Origin: RPQJ01 sp963754535
GTDB taxonomy: Bacteria; Pseudomonadota; Gammaproteobacteria; Steroidobacterales; Steroidobacteraceae
Assembly (NCBI GenBank): GCA_963754535.1
Contig: CAVWGG010000004.1
Span: 1 to 64,000 of the forward strand
DNA length: 64,000 nucleotides
Direction: 5' to 3'
In this document: positions 32,236 to 41,291 of the stretch, one piece after another
Layout: every line of letters begins with the position of its first letter
Numbering within the stretch: position 1 is the stretch's first letter
Notes under the pieces: generated by a model
What the model was told of the DNA's origin: nothing
Database searches by the model: none
The model's input: the letters and a program-made list of their open reading frames with translations, nothing else
Program-made: the position numbers and the translations under genes

Positions 32236-32889
32236 GTCGAGCCGCTGCTCGAAGACCTCGAAGGGTTGGGCTCCGGCAATCACTTCGCCCTCGAACTCGC
32301 CGTTGACGACACGACCGATCACGAACGACGGTGTCGACGCGATGCCGCTCGACGCGGCCAGTGCCGCATCGGCACGCACCGCCTGCAGCACCGCGGGATC
32401 GGCACGGCAGGATTCGAAACGTTGGGTATCCAGTCCGAACGTACCTGCCAGCTCTGCGTAGCGCTGGTGGCCCAGGAGTGACTGGTCGCGAAACAGTGCC
32501 TCACGGTATTCCCAGAACTTGCCCTGCTGCCCCGCACAACGCGCAGCCACGGCGGCGGGCAGGGCGAACGAATGGAACGGCAGCGGCAGGTCGCGCGTTG
32601 CGAACCGGACCTTGCCGGTGTCCACGTAGCGTTCACGCAGCAGCGGCCAGGTGTCCCGGGCGAACCGCGCGCAGTAGGGGCACTGCAGGTCCGTGAACTC
32701 GATGATCATGACCGGTGCATCGGCGGAGCCCAGGATGCGCTGGTCGACCTGCGGAGCGGTTGTCGTGGCCGGAAGGGCGGCGGTCGGCCCTGGGGTCCGG
32801 CTGGTCGACGCGCAGCCGGCTGCGCTGGCCAGTGCAACAAGGGCTGGCACGAGCAGTGCGCGGCAGGCCGACGAAAAAATGCTTCTCAT
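32209..32889 (-). CDS. DsbA-fold thioredoxin-like lipoprotein
   Basis: A 226-residue exported protein. The signal peptide ends at ASAAGC (Cys26), a plausible lipobox with Ala at -3. A proline/threonine-rich linker (28-48) precedes the DsbA-like domain: VMIIEFTDLQCPYCARFARD puts the redox CPYC at 70-73, and GIASTPSFVIG carries the cis-Pro. The helical insert includes WEYREALFRDQ. Probably a periplasmic disulfide oxidoreductase of the DsbA/Com1 (thioredoxin_4) group. An in-frame upstream extension exists, but the ATG at 32887-32889 gives a clean signal peptide. Confidence 0.9.
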   Translation of the reverse strand: MRSIFSSACRALLVPALVALASAAGCASTSRTPGPTAALPATTTAPQVDQRILGSADAPVMIIEFTDLQCPYCARFARDTWPLLRERYVDTGKVRFATRDLPLPFHSFALPAAVAARCAGQQGKFWEYREALFRDQSLLGHQRYAELAGTFGLDTQRFESCRADPAVLQAVRADAALAASSGIASTPSFVIGRVVNGEFEGEVIAGAQPFEVFEQRLDSLLQQPQK

Positions 32890-32968
32890 GGGGTGCGAGC
32901 CTGCGTCGGAAACCGGATGACCGCAAGTGCCGCTGCCCGGACCGTGACGCCCGCGGTAACATCCACGC

Positions 32969-33388
32969 ATGAAGTACCTGCACACGATGGTCCGCGTCAC
33001 CGACATCGACGCTTCGCTCAAGTTTTACTGTGATGCGCTCGGGTTGCGCGAACTGCGTCGCACCGAGTATCCCAAGGGACGCTTCACGCTCGTGTTCCTG
33101 GCCGCGCCCGGAGACGACGACGCGCAGGTCGAACTCACCTGCAACTGGGACCGCGAGGAGTACGGCACCGGTCGCGCCTTCGGTCACCTCGCGTACGAGG
33201 TCGACGACGTCTACGAGTCGTGCCGTCGTCTCATGGAGCACGGCGTCACGATCAACCGTCCGCCGCGCGATGGCCGCATGGCGTTCGTGCGCTCACCGGA
33301 CAATATTTCGATCGAGCTGTTGCAGAAAGGCGCGGCAAGGCCGCCGGCCGAGCCCTGGGTGAGCATGCCGAACACCGGCGTCTGGTGA
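32969..33388 (+). CDS. gloA: Lactoylglutathione lyase (glyoxalase I)
   Basis: A 139-residue VOC-fold metalloenzyme converting the methylglyoxal-glutathione hemithioacetal to S-lactoylglutathione. All four metal ligands are in expected positions: His5 (YLHTMVRV), Glu55 (QVELTCNW), His73 (FGHLAYEV) and Glu116 (SIELLQK). The core VTDIDASLKFYCDALGL is diagnostic. It lacks the long insert of Zn-type enzymes, so probably uses Ni2+. Transcribed alone, followed by the porin gene on the same strand. Confidence 0.97.
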   Translation: MKYLHTMVRVTDIDASLKFYCDALGLRELRRTEYPKGRFTLVFLAAPGDDDAQVELTCNWDREEYGTGRAFGHLAYEVDDVYESCRRLMEHGVTINRPPRDGRMAFVRSPDNISIELLQKGAARPPAEPWVSMPNTGVW

Positions 33389-33459
33389 CCGCGTCACGCA
33401 TGCGAAGACCGCCGGCACGTTCAGCACGCTGGTCACGGTAGTCGCCGACTGATCGAACC

Positions 33460-34599
33460 ATGGACAGAGCGCCGTCCTCGACCGCACGTCAGCTCTGTGC
33501 CGCATGGTCACCGATGATGCTCGCCATGCTCATTGCGTGGTCGGCGCCGGCCGACGCCGGCGAGTTCGGCGCCTCCTGGACCGGCGACCTGGCCACGGTC
33601 GCAAGTGGCGGGCTCGAGCGCGGCGACCGGCACATGGGGCTCGTCGAACTCACCTTCGACCAGGGCTTCAAGTTCCTGGGTCGCGAAAACACCCTGCAGC
33701 TCTCCGTGCAGCATGTATACGGCGGCGGGTTCTCCGAATTCCAGGTCGGCGACCTGCAGACCGTCAGCAACATCGAAGCCGACGACGGGACGCGACTGCT
33801 AGAAGCCTGGGTCGAAGTCCCGTTGACCGCAAGCAGTTCCGTGCTGATCGGACGCTATGACCTCAACAGCGAGTTCGATGCCATCGAGGCCGGCGGGTTG
33901 TTCCTATCCAGCTCACAGGGCATCGGACCCGACATTTCGCAGACCGGCGCAGCGGGGCCATCCATCTTTCCGCGCACCGCGTTCGGTATCCGGTTGCAGC
34001 AACGCTACGAGCGCGGCCGCACCTTCAGGGTCGCGGCGCTCGACGTGGAAGCAGCATCGGAGGCGCATTACGACGATGCTCCGTTCGCAGGCGGTCCGAT
34101 GTTCATACTCGAGTACGAATTCCCGCTGTGGTCCTCCCGGTTCAAGATGGGTGCGTGGCGGTTCGGTCGCAGCAAGGCCGGCCTGTCCGATCCGCAGGAC
34201 CGCGACAGCGAATACGGTGGCTACGCGTCAATCGAGCGCAAGCTCGGGGCGAACCTCGTCGCCTATGGCCGGTTCGGCATGGCGAACGCCGAGGTTTCGC
34301 GCATCGGTCTCTACGCTGGCGGCGGCATCGTGCACGACGGGGGCCTCCTGCCGGACCGTCCCGACGCCATCGGCCTGGCGTTCGGTTATGCGCGCAACGG
34401 CAGCGAATATGAGGATGCGATGCGCGCGGAAGGGGTCGCCGTGACTGCGGGGGAGCTGGCCTGTGAGCTCACCTGGCGCATTCCCTTCGGCGAGCACCTC
34501 GTGCTGCAGCCGGACGTGCAGTACGTCGTCGATCCCGACACCAACCCGGGCATCGCTGATGCGCTGGTGCTGATCCTGCGCGTCGAACTCTCGCTATAG
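33460..34599 (+). CDS. Carbohydrate-selective porin, OprB family
   Basis: A 379-residue outer-membrane protein with a signal peptide ending near SAPADA-GEF. OprB features include GLVELTFDQGFKFLGRENTL, LLEAWVEVPLTASSSVLIGRYDLNSEF, a GLFLSSSQGIGPDISQTG block and the C-terminal ECELTWRIPFGEHLVLQPDV-like strand (here CELTWRIPFGEHLVLQPDV), ending in a VELSL strand. OprB channels admit sugars. No sugar-utilisation genes are adjacent, so the substrate is unknown. The stop overlaps the murB stop by six bases (convergent). Confidence 0.9.
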   Translation: MDRAPSSTARQLCAAWSPMMLAMLIAWSAPADAGEFGASWTGDLATVASGGLERGDRHMGLVELTFDQGFKFLGRENTLQLSVQHVYGGGFSEFQVGDLQTVSNIEADDGTRLLEAWVEVPLTASSSVLIGRYDLNSEFDAIEAGGLFLSSSQGIGPDISQTGAAGPSIFPRTAFGIRLQQRYERGRTFRVAALDVEAASEAHYDDAPFAGGPMFILEYEFPLWSSRFKMGAWRFGRSKAGLSDPQDRDSEYGGYASIERKLGANLVAYGRFGMANAEVSRIGLYAGGGIVHDGGLLPDRPDAIGLAFGYARNGSEYEDAMRAEGVAVTAGELACELTWRIPFGEHLVLQPDVQYVVDPDTNPGIADALVLILRVELSL

Positions 34600-35643
34600 C
34601 TGGAACTTCGCGCCGACGATGCGCGGCTCAGGCTCCAGCGCGATGCCGAATTCTTCCTGCACTGAAGCTGCCACGCGGCGCGCAAGCGCCAGCAACTGCG
34701 GCCCGGTCGCCTGGCCCAGGTTGACCAGCACCAGGGCGTGCTGCGCCGACACGGCGGCATCACCCTCACGGAAACCACGCCATCCCGCCTGCTCGATCAG
34801 CCACGCCGCCGAGAGCTTGCGCTCGGCAGCGGTCGATGCCGGAAAGACCGGCATGCGGCCGAAGCGTGACAGCAATGAGAGTGCGACGTCGTGTGCGACG
34901 ACGGGGTTCTTGAAGAAACTGCCGGCGTTGCCCGCCACGGCAGGGTCGGGCAGCTTGCGCCTGCGCAGGCGTCGAACCGCCGCGGCCACGTTGCGTGGCG
35001 TCGATTCCAGTCCGCCCATCGCGCCAAGTTCCTCGGCCAGCCCGGCGTAGGCGAGGTTCGTCGCGCCGGTTTTCGGCAGCCGCAATTCGATCGCCGTGAC
35101 GATGCGCCGGTCGGGTTCGCGCTTGAACACGCTGTCGCGATAGCCAAAGCCGCAGCGCTCCGCCGGCAGCCGGTCAAAGGTGGCCGTCTGGCGGTCGTAG
35201 CAGTGCACGGCGGCGATGAACGTCCCGACCTCGACGCCATAGGCGCCGATGTTCTGGATCGGCGCCGCGCCGGCCTGACCCGGAATCAAGGCGAGGTTCT
35301 CGAGGCCCTGCAGGCCGTGCTCGAGCGTCCAGTCGACGAGCGCGTCCCAATCGAACCCGGCTTCGACGTGCACGAGCACGTGATCGCCGTCGTTGCCCAG
35401 GATCCGGGCTGAATGGCACTGCAGGTGTATCAGGCAGCCCGCGAACCGTTCGGTGGCGAAGAGCACGTTGCTCCCTGCTCCCAGCACCATCGCCGGCAGC
35501 TTCCGCAGCGCGGGCTCGGCCAGCAGGACAGGCAGCACGGCTGCATCGTGCACGGTCGCCAGGCACTGGGCGCGCGCGTCCAGGTGGAACGTGTTCCAGC
35601 GGTGCAGCGGCACGTCCCAGGCGAGCGAATACGCGGCGGCCAT
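34594..35643 (-). CDS. murB: UDP-N-acetylenolpyruvoylglucosamine reductase MurB (type I)
   Basis: A 349-residue FAD enzyme that reduces UDP-GlcNAc-enolpyruvate to UDP-MurNAc in peptidoglycan synthesis. Motifs: WNTFHLDARA, VLGAGSNVLF (FAD), GLENLALIPGQAGAAPIQNI and GAYGVEVG, catalytic Ser in NAGSFFKNP, and the end EPEPRIVGAKF (catalytic Glu). The presence of GYRDSVFK marks type I. The ATG at 35641-35643 has a GGAGG ribosome site 7 bases upstream; a longer frame reaching 35700 has none. Confidence 0.96.
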   Translation of the reverse strand: MAAAYSLAWDVPLHRWNTFHLDARAQCLATVHDAAVLPVLLAEPALRKLPAMVLGAGSNVLFATERFAGCLIHLQCHSARILGNDGDHVLVHVEAGFDWDALVDWTLEHGLQGLENLALIPGQAGAAPIQNIGAYGVEVGTFIAAVHCYDRQTATFDRLPAERCGFGYRDSVFKREPDRRIVTAIELRLPKTGATNLAYAGLAEELGAMGGLESTPRNVAAAVRRLRRRKLPDPAVAGNAGSFFKNPVVAHDVALSLLSRFGRMPVFPASTAAERKLSAAWLIEQAGWRGFREGDAAVSAQHALVLVNLGQATGPQLLALARRVAASVQEEFGIALEPEPRIVGAKFQL

Positions 35644-35745
35644 CCAACCCTCCAGGGGCGTGCGGCGAAGGACGGTGAGCTTGCCACTCCGCGAGCGCAT
35701 CCGTCACTATCCATGCAAGGCCGCAGCAGCAGGGCCCACTCCACC

Positions 35746-37134
35746 ATGCATGCAAGAAACACATCGCCGCGCGGCGTCGGCACGGCTGCGGAAGCCCAGG
35801 CGTTCCTCGACGCGAACCCCGACATCGAGGCCGTGCAACTCGTCATCACCGATGCGTGCGGCGTCGGTCGCGGCAAGAACGTCGCGCGCGAAGAACTCGC
35901 GGCGCTGTACGGCAGCGGCCGCAACGTCGCCGGCTCCATCCTCGGACTCGACATCACCGGCGAGGACGTCGAGGGCACCGGGCTGGTCTGGGAGGTCGGC
36001 GACGCCGACCAGTGCTGTCGGCCCGTCGCGGGCTCGCTGGCTCGAGCGCCCTGGCTCAAGCGGCCTTCGGCGCAGGTCCTCGGCACGATGTACGAGCTGG
36101 ACGGCCGGCCGTCGCAAGCCGATCCACGCCACGTGCTTGCCGCGGTCGTCGCGCGCTGCGAAGCCGCCGGACTGACGCCGGTCGTCGCCGTCGAGCTCGA
36201 GTTCTACCTGCTCGAACGCGACACAGCCGGCCGGCTGGTGCCTTCGGCGGGCATGCTGAGCGGCGAGCGCCGCGGCCGCATCGACGCCTATGGCCTCGGC
36301 CGCCTCGACGACATGTCGCCGCTGTTCGACGATCTCTATGCGTCGGCGAAGGCGCTTGGACTGCCCGTGCGGACACTGATGTCCGAATACGCGCCGGGGC
36401 AGTTCGAGATCACGCTCGAACACCGGACCGACGCCATGCGTGCGGTCGACGAAGCCATCCTGTTCAAACGTGCGGTTCGCGGCGTCGCCGCCAGGCACGG
36501 GCGAGTCGCGTGTTTCATGGCCAAGCCGTTTGCGGAACGGGCCGGCTCGGGGATGCACCTGCACGCGAGTCTCGCCGACCGCAGTGGCCACAACGCCTTC
36601 GCGGCGGATGATCCGGCCGGCAGTCCATTGCTGCGCCAAGCGATCGGCGGCCTGCGGTCGACGCTCGCCGACGGCATGGCGATTTATGCGCCCAATGCGA
36701 ATTCGTATCGCCGTTTCCGCTCGATGAGTTACGCGCCGGTCGCCGTCACCTGGGGCGTCAACAACCGCTCCGTCAGCTTGCGTGTGCCGGCCGGACCACC
36801 GGCGAGCCGACACGTCGAGCACCGCGTGGCCGGCGCCGACGCGAACCCTTACCTCGTCGCCGCGCTGGTGCTCGCGGGCATGTTGCACGGCATCGGGCAC
36901 CAGCTCGATCCGGGACCGCCGTTGGAGGGCAACGGCTACGCGCAGGCGCAGGAGGGCACGCTGCCGACGCAATGGCACGCTGCGCTTGCAGCCGCGTCGT
37001 CGTCGACGTTCCTGCGCGACACGCTCGGCGCTGGATTCCTCGATGTTTTCCTCGCGATCAAGCGCCAGGAAGCGGAAAAGTTCGGCGCCCTCGTGAGTGA
37101 CCGCGACTACGAGTGGTACCTCGACACGGCGTGA
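35746..37134 (+). CDS. Glutamine synthetase family enzyme (gamma-glutamylpolyamine synthetase-like)
   Basis: A 462-residue GS-fold ligase. The N-terminal beta-grasp (VQLVITDACGVGRGKNVARE) is followed by the catalytic domain: VVAVELEFYLLERD, SEYAPGQFEITLEHRTD, FMAKPFAERAGSGMHLHASL, SYRRFRSMSYAPVAVTWGVN and NRSVSLRVP. These resemble PuuA-type gamma-glutamylputrescine synthetases rather than nitrogen-assimilating GlnA, which has an adenylylation Tyr loop not seen here. No other putrescine-pathway gene is nearby, so the acceptor amine is unproven. An alternative ATG lies at 35713. It is divergent from murB. Confidence 0.88.
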   Translation: MHARNTSPRGVGTAAEAQAFLDANPDIEAVQLVITDACGVGRGKNVAREELAALYGSGRNVAGSILGLDITGEDVEGTGLVWEVGDADQCCRPVAGSLARAPWLKRPSAQVLGTMYELDGRPSQADPRHVLAAVVARCEAAGLTPVVAVELEFYLLERDTAGRLVPSAGMLSGERRGRIDAYGLGRLDDMSPLFDDLYASAKALGLPVRTLMSEYAPGQFEITLEHRTDAMRAVDEAILFKRAVRGVAARHGRVACFMAKPFAERAGSGMHLHASLADRSGHNAFAADDPAGSPLLRQAIGGLRSTLADGMAIYAPNANSYRRFRSMSYAPVAVTWGVNNRSVSLRVPAGPPASRHVEHRVAGADANPYLVAALVLAGMLHGIGHQLDPGPPLEGNGYAQAQEGTLPTQWHAALAAASSSTFLRDTLGAGFLDVFLAIKRQEAEKFGALVSDRDYEWYLDTA

Positions 37135-37370
37135 GCGCGACACGACATAATTTTGCAGCCATCCGGGTGGACTCGGGCCGCGTGACCGGTGCAGCATTAA
37201 GTCATGCCGATCGCGGCCGGAGTGAGAGCTGAATCAACGTGAGGCGGGTTGGGCGCGCGGAGAATGCTCCGCACGAACGCCGCATGCCCACCGAGGATCA
37301 GCCAGTGACCCGCATTTCCGCCCGCACGATCGCCCGCAGCGTCGCACTTTCGAGCAGGAGTTCCCCGCCC

Positions 37371-37985
37371 GTGACCATCCACCTGCGCAAGATGTACGTC
37401 GACTGCCGATTCGGGCAATTGCACCTGCACACGTCGTTTCCGTCGAGCGGCGGGTTCGACGAATTGACGCCACTGCTGTGCGTATCGCCGCCGACCCTGA
37501 CGGGCCGTGCGTTCCGCCCGGTGCTGCGCGACCTCGGTCGTGACCGCAGCGTCTACGCGCCGGACCTGCCGGGTGCAGGCGAATCGGACGGGCCCGAGCA
37601 CGCGCCGCTCGTGGCCGACCACGCAGCAGCGTTCGTCGACCTGATCGACTCGCTGCGTCTCAAGCAGGTGGACGTGATCGGTTACCAGGCCGGTTCGCTC
37701 GCGGCCATCGAACTCGCGCTGGCGAAGCCCGAGCAGGTGCGGCGCCTGATCCTGATCGGCGTGCCGTCGTCGGACGGCAGTTACCAGGTCGGCGAGCGGT
37801 TGCCGCTGCTCAAGCTGCCCGTGATGATCCTGCGTGCACGCGACGAGTCCTGGGAATCGACCGGACGCACCGAGTCGCTGCTGCGCGATGCACGCCGTGT
37901 CGAGCTCTCGCCCCCCGCGGGCAACGTGCTCGACGCGGGTGCCGACGAAATCGTGCGGCTGGCCCGCGACTTCCTCGATCGCTGA
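37371..37985 (+). CDS. Degenerate alpha/beta-hydrolase-fold protein lacking the nucleophile
   Basis: About 204 residues from the GTG at 37371, which has an AGGAG site upstream; longer frames back to 37239 are open but look unconserved. YVDCRFGQLHLHTSFPSSGG, YAPDLPGAGESDGP and VDLIDSLRLKQVDVIGY are clear alpha/beta-hydrolase sequence. The nucleophile elbow reads G-Y-Q-A-G, with Gln in place of Ser. The cap domain is absent (the chain jumps from GVPSSDGS to KLPVMILRARDES), and the usual GH histidine near the C-terminus is GNVLDAG. It is therefore probably not a hydrolase; a binding or regulatory role is possible. Confidence 0.8.
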   Translation: MTIHLRKMYVDCRFGQLHLHTSFPSSGGFDELTPLLCVSPPTLTGRAFRPVLRDLGRDRSVYAPDLPGAGESDGPEHAPLVADHAAAFVDLIDSLRLKQVDVIGYQAGSLAAIELALAKPEQVRRLILIGVPSSDGSYQVGERLPLLKLPVMILRARDESWESTGRTESLLRDARRVELSPPAGNVLDAGADEIVRLARDFLDR

Positions 37986-38010
37986 CACCAGCCGGGGCGG
38001 CCGCACGCGC

Positions 38011-39225
38011 TCATTCGTGCCGCAGCGCGTCGATCGGATTGAGCTGCGCGGCCTGGCGTGCCGGGAAGTAGCCGAAGATCACGCCGATCAACGCGGAAAA
38101 GGCGAAGGCCACGACGTTGATGCGGACATCGAACAGGAAGGGCACCTGCAGCATCGGCGCCACGGCCCAGCTCGCCAGCAGGGCCAGCAGCAGGCCGATG
38201 ACACCGCCGAGGCAGGCCAGCGCGATGGCTTCCACCAGGAACTGCAGCAAGACCTCGCGGCCGACCGCGCCGATCGCGAGCCGGATGCCGATCTCGCGCG
38301 TCCGCTCGGTCACCGACACCAGCATGATGTTCATGATGCCGATGCCGCCGACGAGCAGGCTGACCGCCGCGACGGCGCCCAGCAGCGAGGTGAGGATGCG
38401 CGTGGTTCCCTGCAGCGTCTGCGAGATCTGCGCCGTGTCGAAGATGTTGAAGTCGTCCTGCTTCGCGCCGCGGATGTTGCGACGTTCGCGCAGCAACGAC
38501 TGGATCGAGGCCGTCACGGCCGCCATGTCGTAGGCCGGATCGACCTTCACCATCATCTGCCGGACGCTGCGGTTGCCGGTCATGCGCCGCTGCACCGTCT
38601 TGATCGGCATCAGCACGACGTCGTCCTGGTCGTTGCCGAAACCGCCCTGGCCCCGCGTCACGAGGGTGCCGATGACCTCGCATGAGAGGTTGCGCAGGCG
38701 GAAGCGCTGCCCCAGGGGGTCCTCCGCGCGAAACAGGTTGCGCTGCACCGTCGATCCAATCACGCACACTGCCTTGCCCGCCTGTTCTTCCGCTGCCGTG
38801 AACGTGCGTCCGGAGGCGGTTTCCCATTGCTGCGCCGAGAAATAGTCGGACGTCGTGCCATTGACGGACGTCGACCAGTTGGCGGCATTGCGCACGGCCG
38901 TGCCGGACGCCTGCGCGAGCGGGGCAACGACGACGACGCCGGCGACCTGGTCGCGGATGGCCGCGACATCGTCCATGTCGAAGTTTGGAGGTGCCGGACC
39001 GCCGCCGCCGCGCCCGAATCCCTGGCCGGGCCGGATCTGCAGGATGTTCACGCCCAACCCCGAAATCTGCTCGCGTACCGCGGCCGTCGCCCCGTTGCCC
39101 AGCGTCACCATGGTGACGACGGCCGCGACGCCGATCACGATGCCAAGCACGGTCAGGAACGAGCGCAACGCGTGACGCCGGATTTCCCGCAGGGCGAGCA
39201 CCAGCGTGGGTCCGAGCATGCTCAT
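38011..39225 (-). CDS. MacB-type ABC transporter permease
   Basis: A 404-residue inner-membrane protein with the type VII/MacB fold: one N-terminal helix (SFLTVLGIVIGVAAVVTMVT), a large periplasmic domain (about 45-280) and three C-terminal helices (LLVGGIGIMNIMLVSVTERT followed by REIGIRLAIGA, the diagnostic FtsX/MacB block). It ends NPIDALRHE as in most members. It works by mechanotransmission with the adaptor and outer-membrane channel to expel periplasmic substrates. The ATG overlaps the ATPase stop (ATGA). Confidence 0.94.
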   Translation of the reverse strand: MSMLGPTLVLALREIRRHALRSFLTVLGIVIGVAAVVTMVTLGNGATAAVREQISGLGVNILQIRPGQGFGRGGGGPAPPNFDMDDVAAIRDQVAGVVVVAPLAQASGTAVRNAANWSTSVNGTTSDYFSAQQWETASGRTFTAAEEQAGKAVCVIGSTVQRNLFRAEDPLGQRFRLRNLSCEVIGTLVTRGQGGFGNDQDDVVLMPIKTVQRRMTGNRSVRQMMVKVDPAYDMAAVTASIQSLLRERRNIRGAKQDDFNIFDTAQISQTLQGTTRILTSLLGAVAAVSLLVGGIGIMNIMLVSVTERTREIGIRLAIGAVGREVLLQFLVEAIALACLGGVIGLLLALLASWAVAPMLQVPFLFDVRINVVAFAFSALIGVIFGYFPARQAAQLNPIDALRHE

Positions 39226-39947
39226 GGCGCGGCGGCCTCGGCGTGCTCCACGAGCCCGTCGCGAACATGCGCAATCGTGTGCGCGTAAGCCGCCATTTCG
39301 GCTTCATGGGTCACCATGAGAATGGTGATCCCGGACTGGTTGAAGCGGGTCAGGAGCTCCATGATCTCGAGCGAGCGCGCCGTGTCGAGATTGCCGGTCG
39401 GCTCGTCGGCGAGCAGTACCTGCGGCGAGGTGACGATCGCCCGTGCGATGGCCACGCGTTGTTGCTGGCCGCCCGAGAGTTCGGCCGGTGTGTGATCCCA
39501 CCAGTCGGCGAGTCCCACCTCGGACAGCGCATGCATCGCGGCTTCGTGCCGCGCGCGCGGCTTCTCGCCGCGGTAGAGCAGGGGCAGTTCGACGTTCTCG
39601 AGGGCGTTGGTGCGGGCGAGGAGATTGAAACCCTGGAAAACGAAGCCGAGGTAGCGGCGCCGCAGCAGCGCGCGCTCGTCGCGGGTCAGCTTTTCGACGT
39701 GGAAGCCCTTGAACAGGAATTCGCCCGTGGTCGGCACGTCGAGGCAGCCGAGGATGTTCATCATCGTCGACTTGCCCGATCCCGATGGCCCCATGACCGC
39801 CACGAAGTCGCCGGGCGCGACGTCGAAATCCACGCCGCGCAGGGCCTGGAAGCTGGCGACACCGGTGCCGAAGGTCTTGGTCACGCCGCGCAGCTGGATC
39901 AGGGGACCGCCCCGGCCGGCGCGCGCGGCATCGGGGTCATCGCCCAC
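39222..39947 (-). CDS. MacB/LolD-type ABC transporter ATPase
   Basis: A 241-residue ATPase encoded separately from the permease, unlike E. coli MacB, where they are fused. Walker A MGPSGSGKSTMMNILG, Q-loop GFVFQGFNLLARTNALENVE, signature LSGGQQQRVAIARA, Walker B VLLADEPTGNLD and H-loop VTHEAEMAAYA are all intact. Its start lies 11 bases inside the adaptor gene. Confidence 0.96.
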   Translation of the reverse strand: MGDDPDAARAGRGGPLIQLRGVTKTFGTGVASFQALRGVDFDVAPGDFVAVMGPSGSGKSTMMNILGCLDVPTTGEFLFKGFHVEKLTRDERALLRRRYLGFVFQGFNLLARTNALENVELPLLYRGEKPRARHEAAMHALSEVGLADWWDHTPAELSGGQQQRVAIARAIVTSPQVLLADEPTGNLDTARSLEIMELLTRFNQSGITILMVTHEAEMAAYAHTIAHVRDGLVEHAEAAAP

Positions 39948-41283
39948 TGGCGTCCTCCGCTGCGAGTTTTCCGGTGATCACCAGTGCTCCTTCGCGCAAC
40001 GAGTTTCCCGTGACTTCCGTCAGCGTGCCGTTCGTATCGCCCGTCGTGACGGATACGGGTTCCGGCTCGCCCTGCGCGTTGAGAATGTGGACCTGCTGCG
40101 CGCTGCCCCGTCCGATCTGGACCTCGCGCGCCTTGTTGCCCGCGGTTCCGCGCGGCGGACCCGGCAGCAGCACCTTGGTGACTCCGGTGCGCTCGCCACC
40201 TGCCGCGCTCGCGTCGGGCGAGAAGCGCAATGCAGCGTTGGGCACGAGCAGCACGTCCTGCTTCTCGCTCGTGACGATTTCCGCCGTTGCCGTCATGCCG
40301 GGACGCAGCGTCGAATCCTTGTTGTCCACGGCAAGCACCGCCGTGTAGGAAACCACGGTGCTGGACGAGCTGCCCGCGGTCGTCGAACCGGTACTGGCAT
40401 TCGCGCCGACATCCACACGTTCGACCCGCGCTGGAAACGTGCGGCCAGGGAAGGCATCCACCTGGAAGGTGGCCGACTGCCCGGCGGCAACCTGGCCCAC
40501 GTCGGCCTCGTCCACCGCGACCTCGAGCCGCATGACGCTCAGGTCCTCGGCAATCAGGAACAGCACGGGTGCATTGAAGGAGGCCGCCACGGTCTGGCCG
40601 GGATCGATCTGGCGCGAGAGCACGACGCCGGTCACGGGCGAGAGGATGAGGGCCTTGGAAAACTGGGTCTGGTCCGACGACAGCTGCGCCCGCGCCTGCG
40701 CCACGCCGGCTTCCGCGGTGCGCACTCCCGCGACTGCCCGAGCGTGCTCTGCCCTCGCCGTGTCGAGTTCGGCGGCCGAAGGCACCTTGCCTCCCGACAG
40801 GGCGTGCACTTCCTCGAACCGCGCGAGCGATGCCCGTGTCTGCTGCGCCGTGGCTGCGGCCTGCGCGACGTTGGCGAGCGCGGACTGCAGCGACGCCCGG
40901 CTTTGCAGGATGGTGTCCTGCAACCGTGCGGTATCGATTCGCGCCAGGACCTGGCCCTTCTTCACCTGGTCGTTGTTGTCGACGTTCACTTCCGTCACGA
41001 GTCCCGAGAGTTCCGATCCCACCTCGACTTCGTTCGTCGGCTGCAGGTTGCCCGTCGCGGACACGGTGACGCGCAGCTCGCCGCGTTGCACCGGTGTGGT
41101 CGCATAGCTGGGCTGGTCGCTGTTGCGTCCGGTGAAATAGACCCACGCGAGCCCCGCGAGCAGCAGCACGCCGATGACGGGTGCCGCCTTGCGCAACAGG
41201 CGCATTCGCGCCGAAGCCGGCTGCCGGCCGAGGAATTCATCGAGCGTCGAGCGCTCCGGACGGGTGCTTGCCTGCGGTTCCAT
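39937..41283 (-). CDS. MacA/HlyD-type periplasmic adaptor subunit
   Basis: A 448-residue membrane-fusion protein. One N-terminal anchor (APVIGVLLLAGLAWVYF), a lipoyl half (GNLQPTNEVEVGSELSGLVT), a long coiled-coil hairpin (about 115-205, Ala/Gln-rich), the returning lipoyl half (SPVTGVVLSRQIDPGQTVAA) and a beta-barrel (MRLEVAVDEADVGQVAAGQS). It bridges the MacB-like permease and the outer-membrane channel encoded next to it. It contains a short Ser/Thr-rich insertion (STGSTTAGSSSSTVVSY) in the barrel. Eight bases separate it from the channel gene. Confidence 0.94.
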   Translation of the reverse strand: MEPQASTRPERSTLDEFLGRQPASARMRLLRKAAPVIGVLLLAGLAWVYFTGRNSDQPSYATTPVQRGELRVTVSATGNLQPTNEVEVGSELSGLVTEVNVDNNDQVKKGQVLARIDTARLQDTILQSRASLQSALANVAQAAATAQQTRASLARFEEVHALSGGKVPSAAELDTARAEHARAVAGVRTAEAGVAQARAQLSSDQTQFSKALILSPVTGVVLSRQIDPGQTVAASFNAPVLFLIAEDLSVMRLEVAVDEADVGQVAAGQSATFQVDAFPGRTFPARVERVDVGANASTGSTTAGSSSSTVVSYTAVLAVDNKDSTLRPGMTATAEIVTSEKQDVLLVPNAALRFSPDASAAGGERTGVTKVLLPGPPRGTAGNKAREVQIGRGSAQQVHILNAQGEPEPVSVTTGDTNGTLTEVTGNSLREGALVITGKLAAEDASGR

Positions 41284-41291
41284 TGGGCCCT

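Noticed and set aside
37239..37370. Extended N-terminus of the hydrolase-fold protein
   Set aside because: Frame is open but Arg/Ser-rich and unlike the family; the GTG at 37371 with an AGGAG site is a better start.
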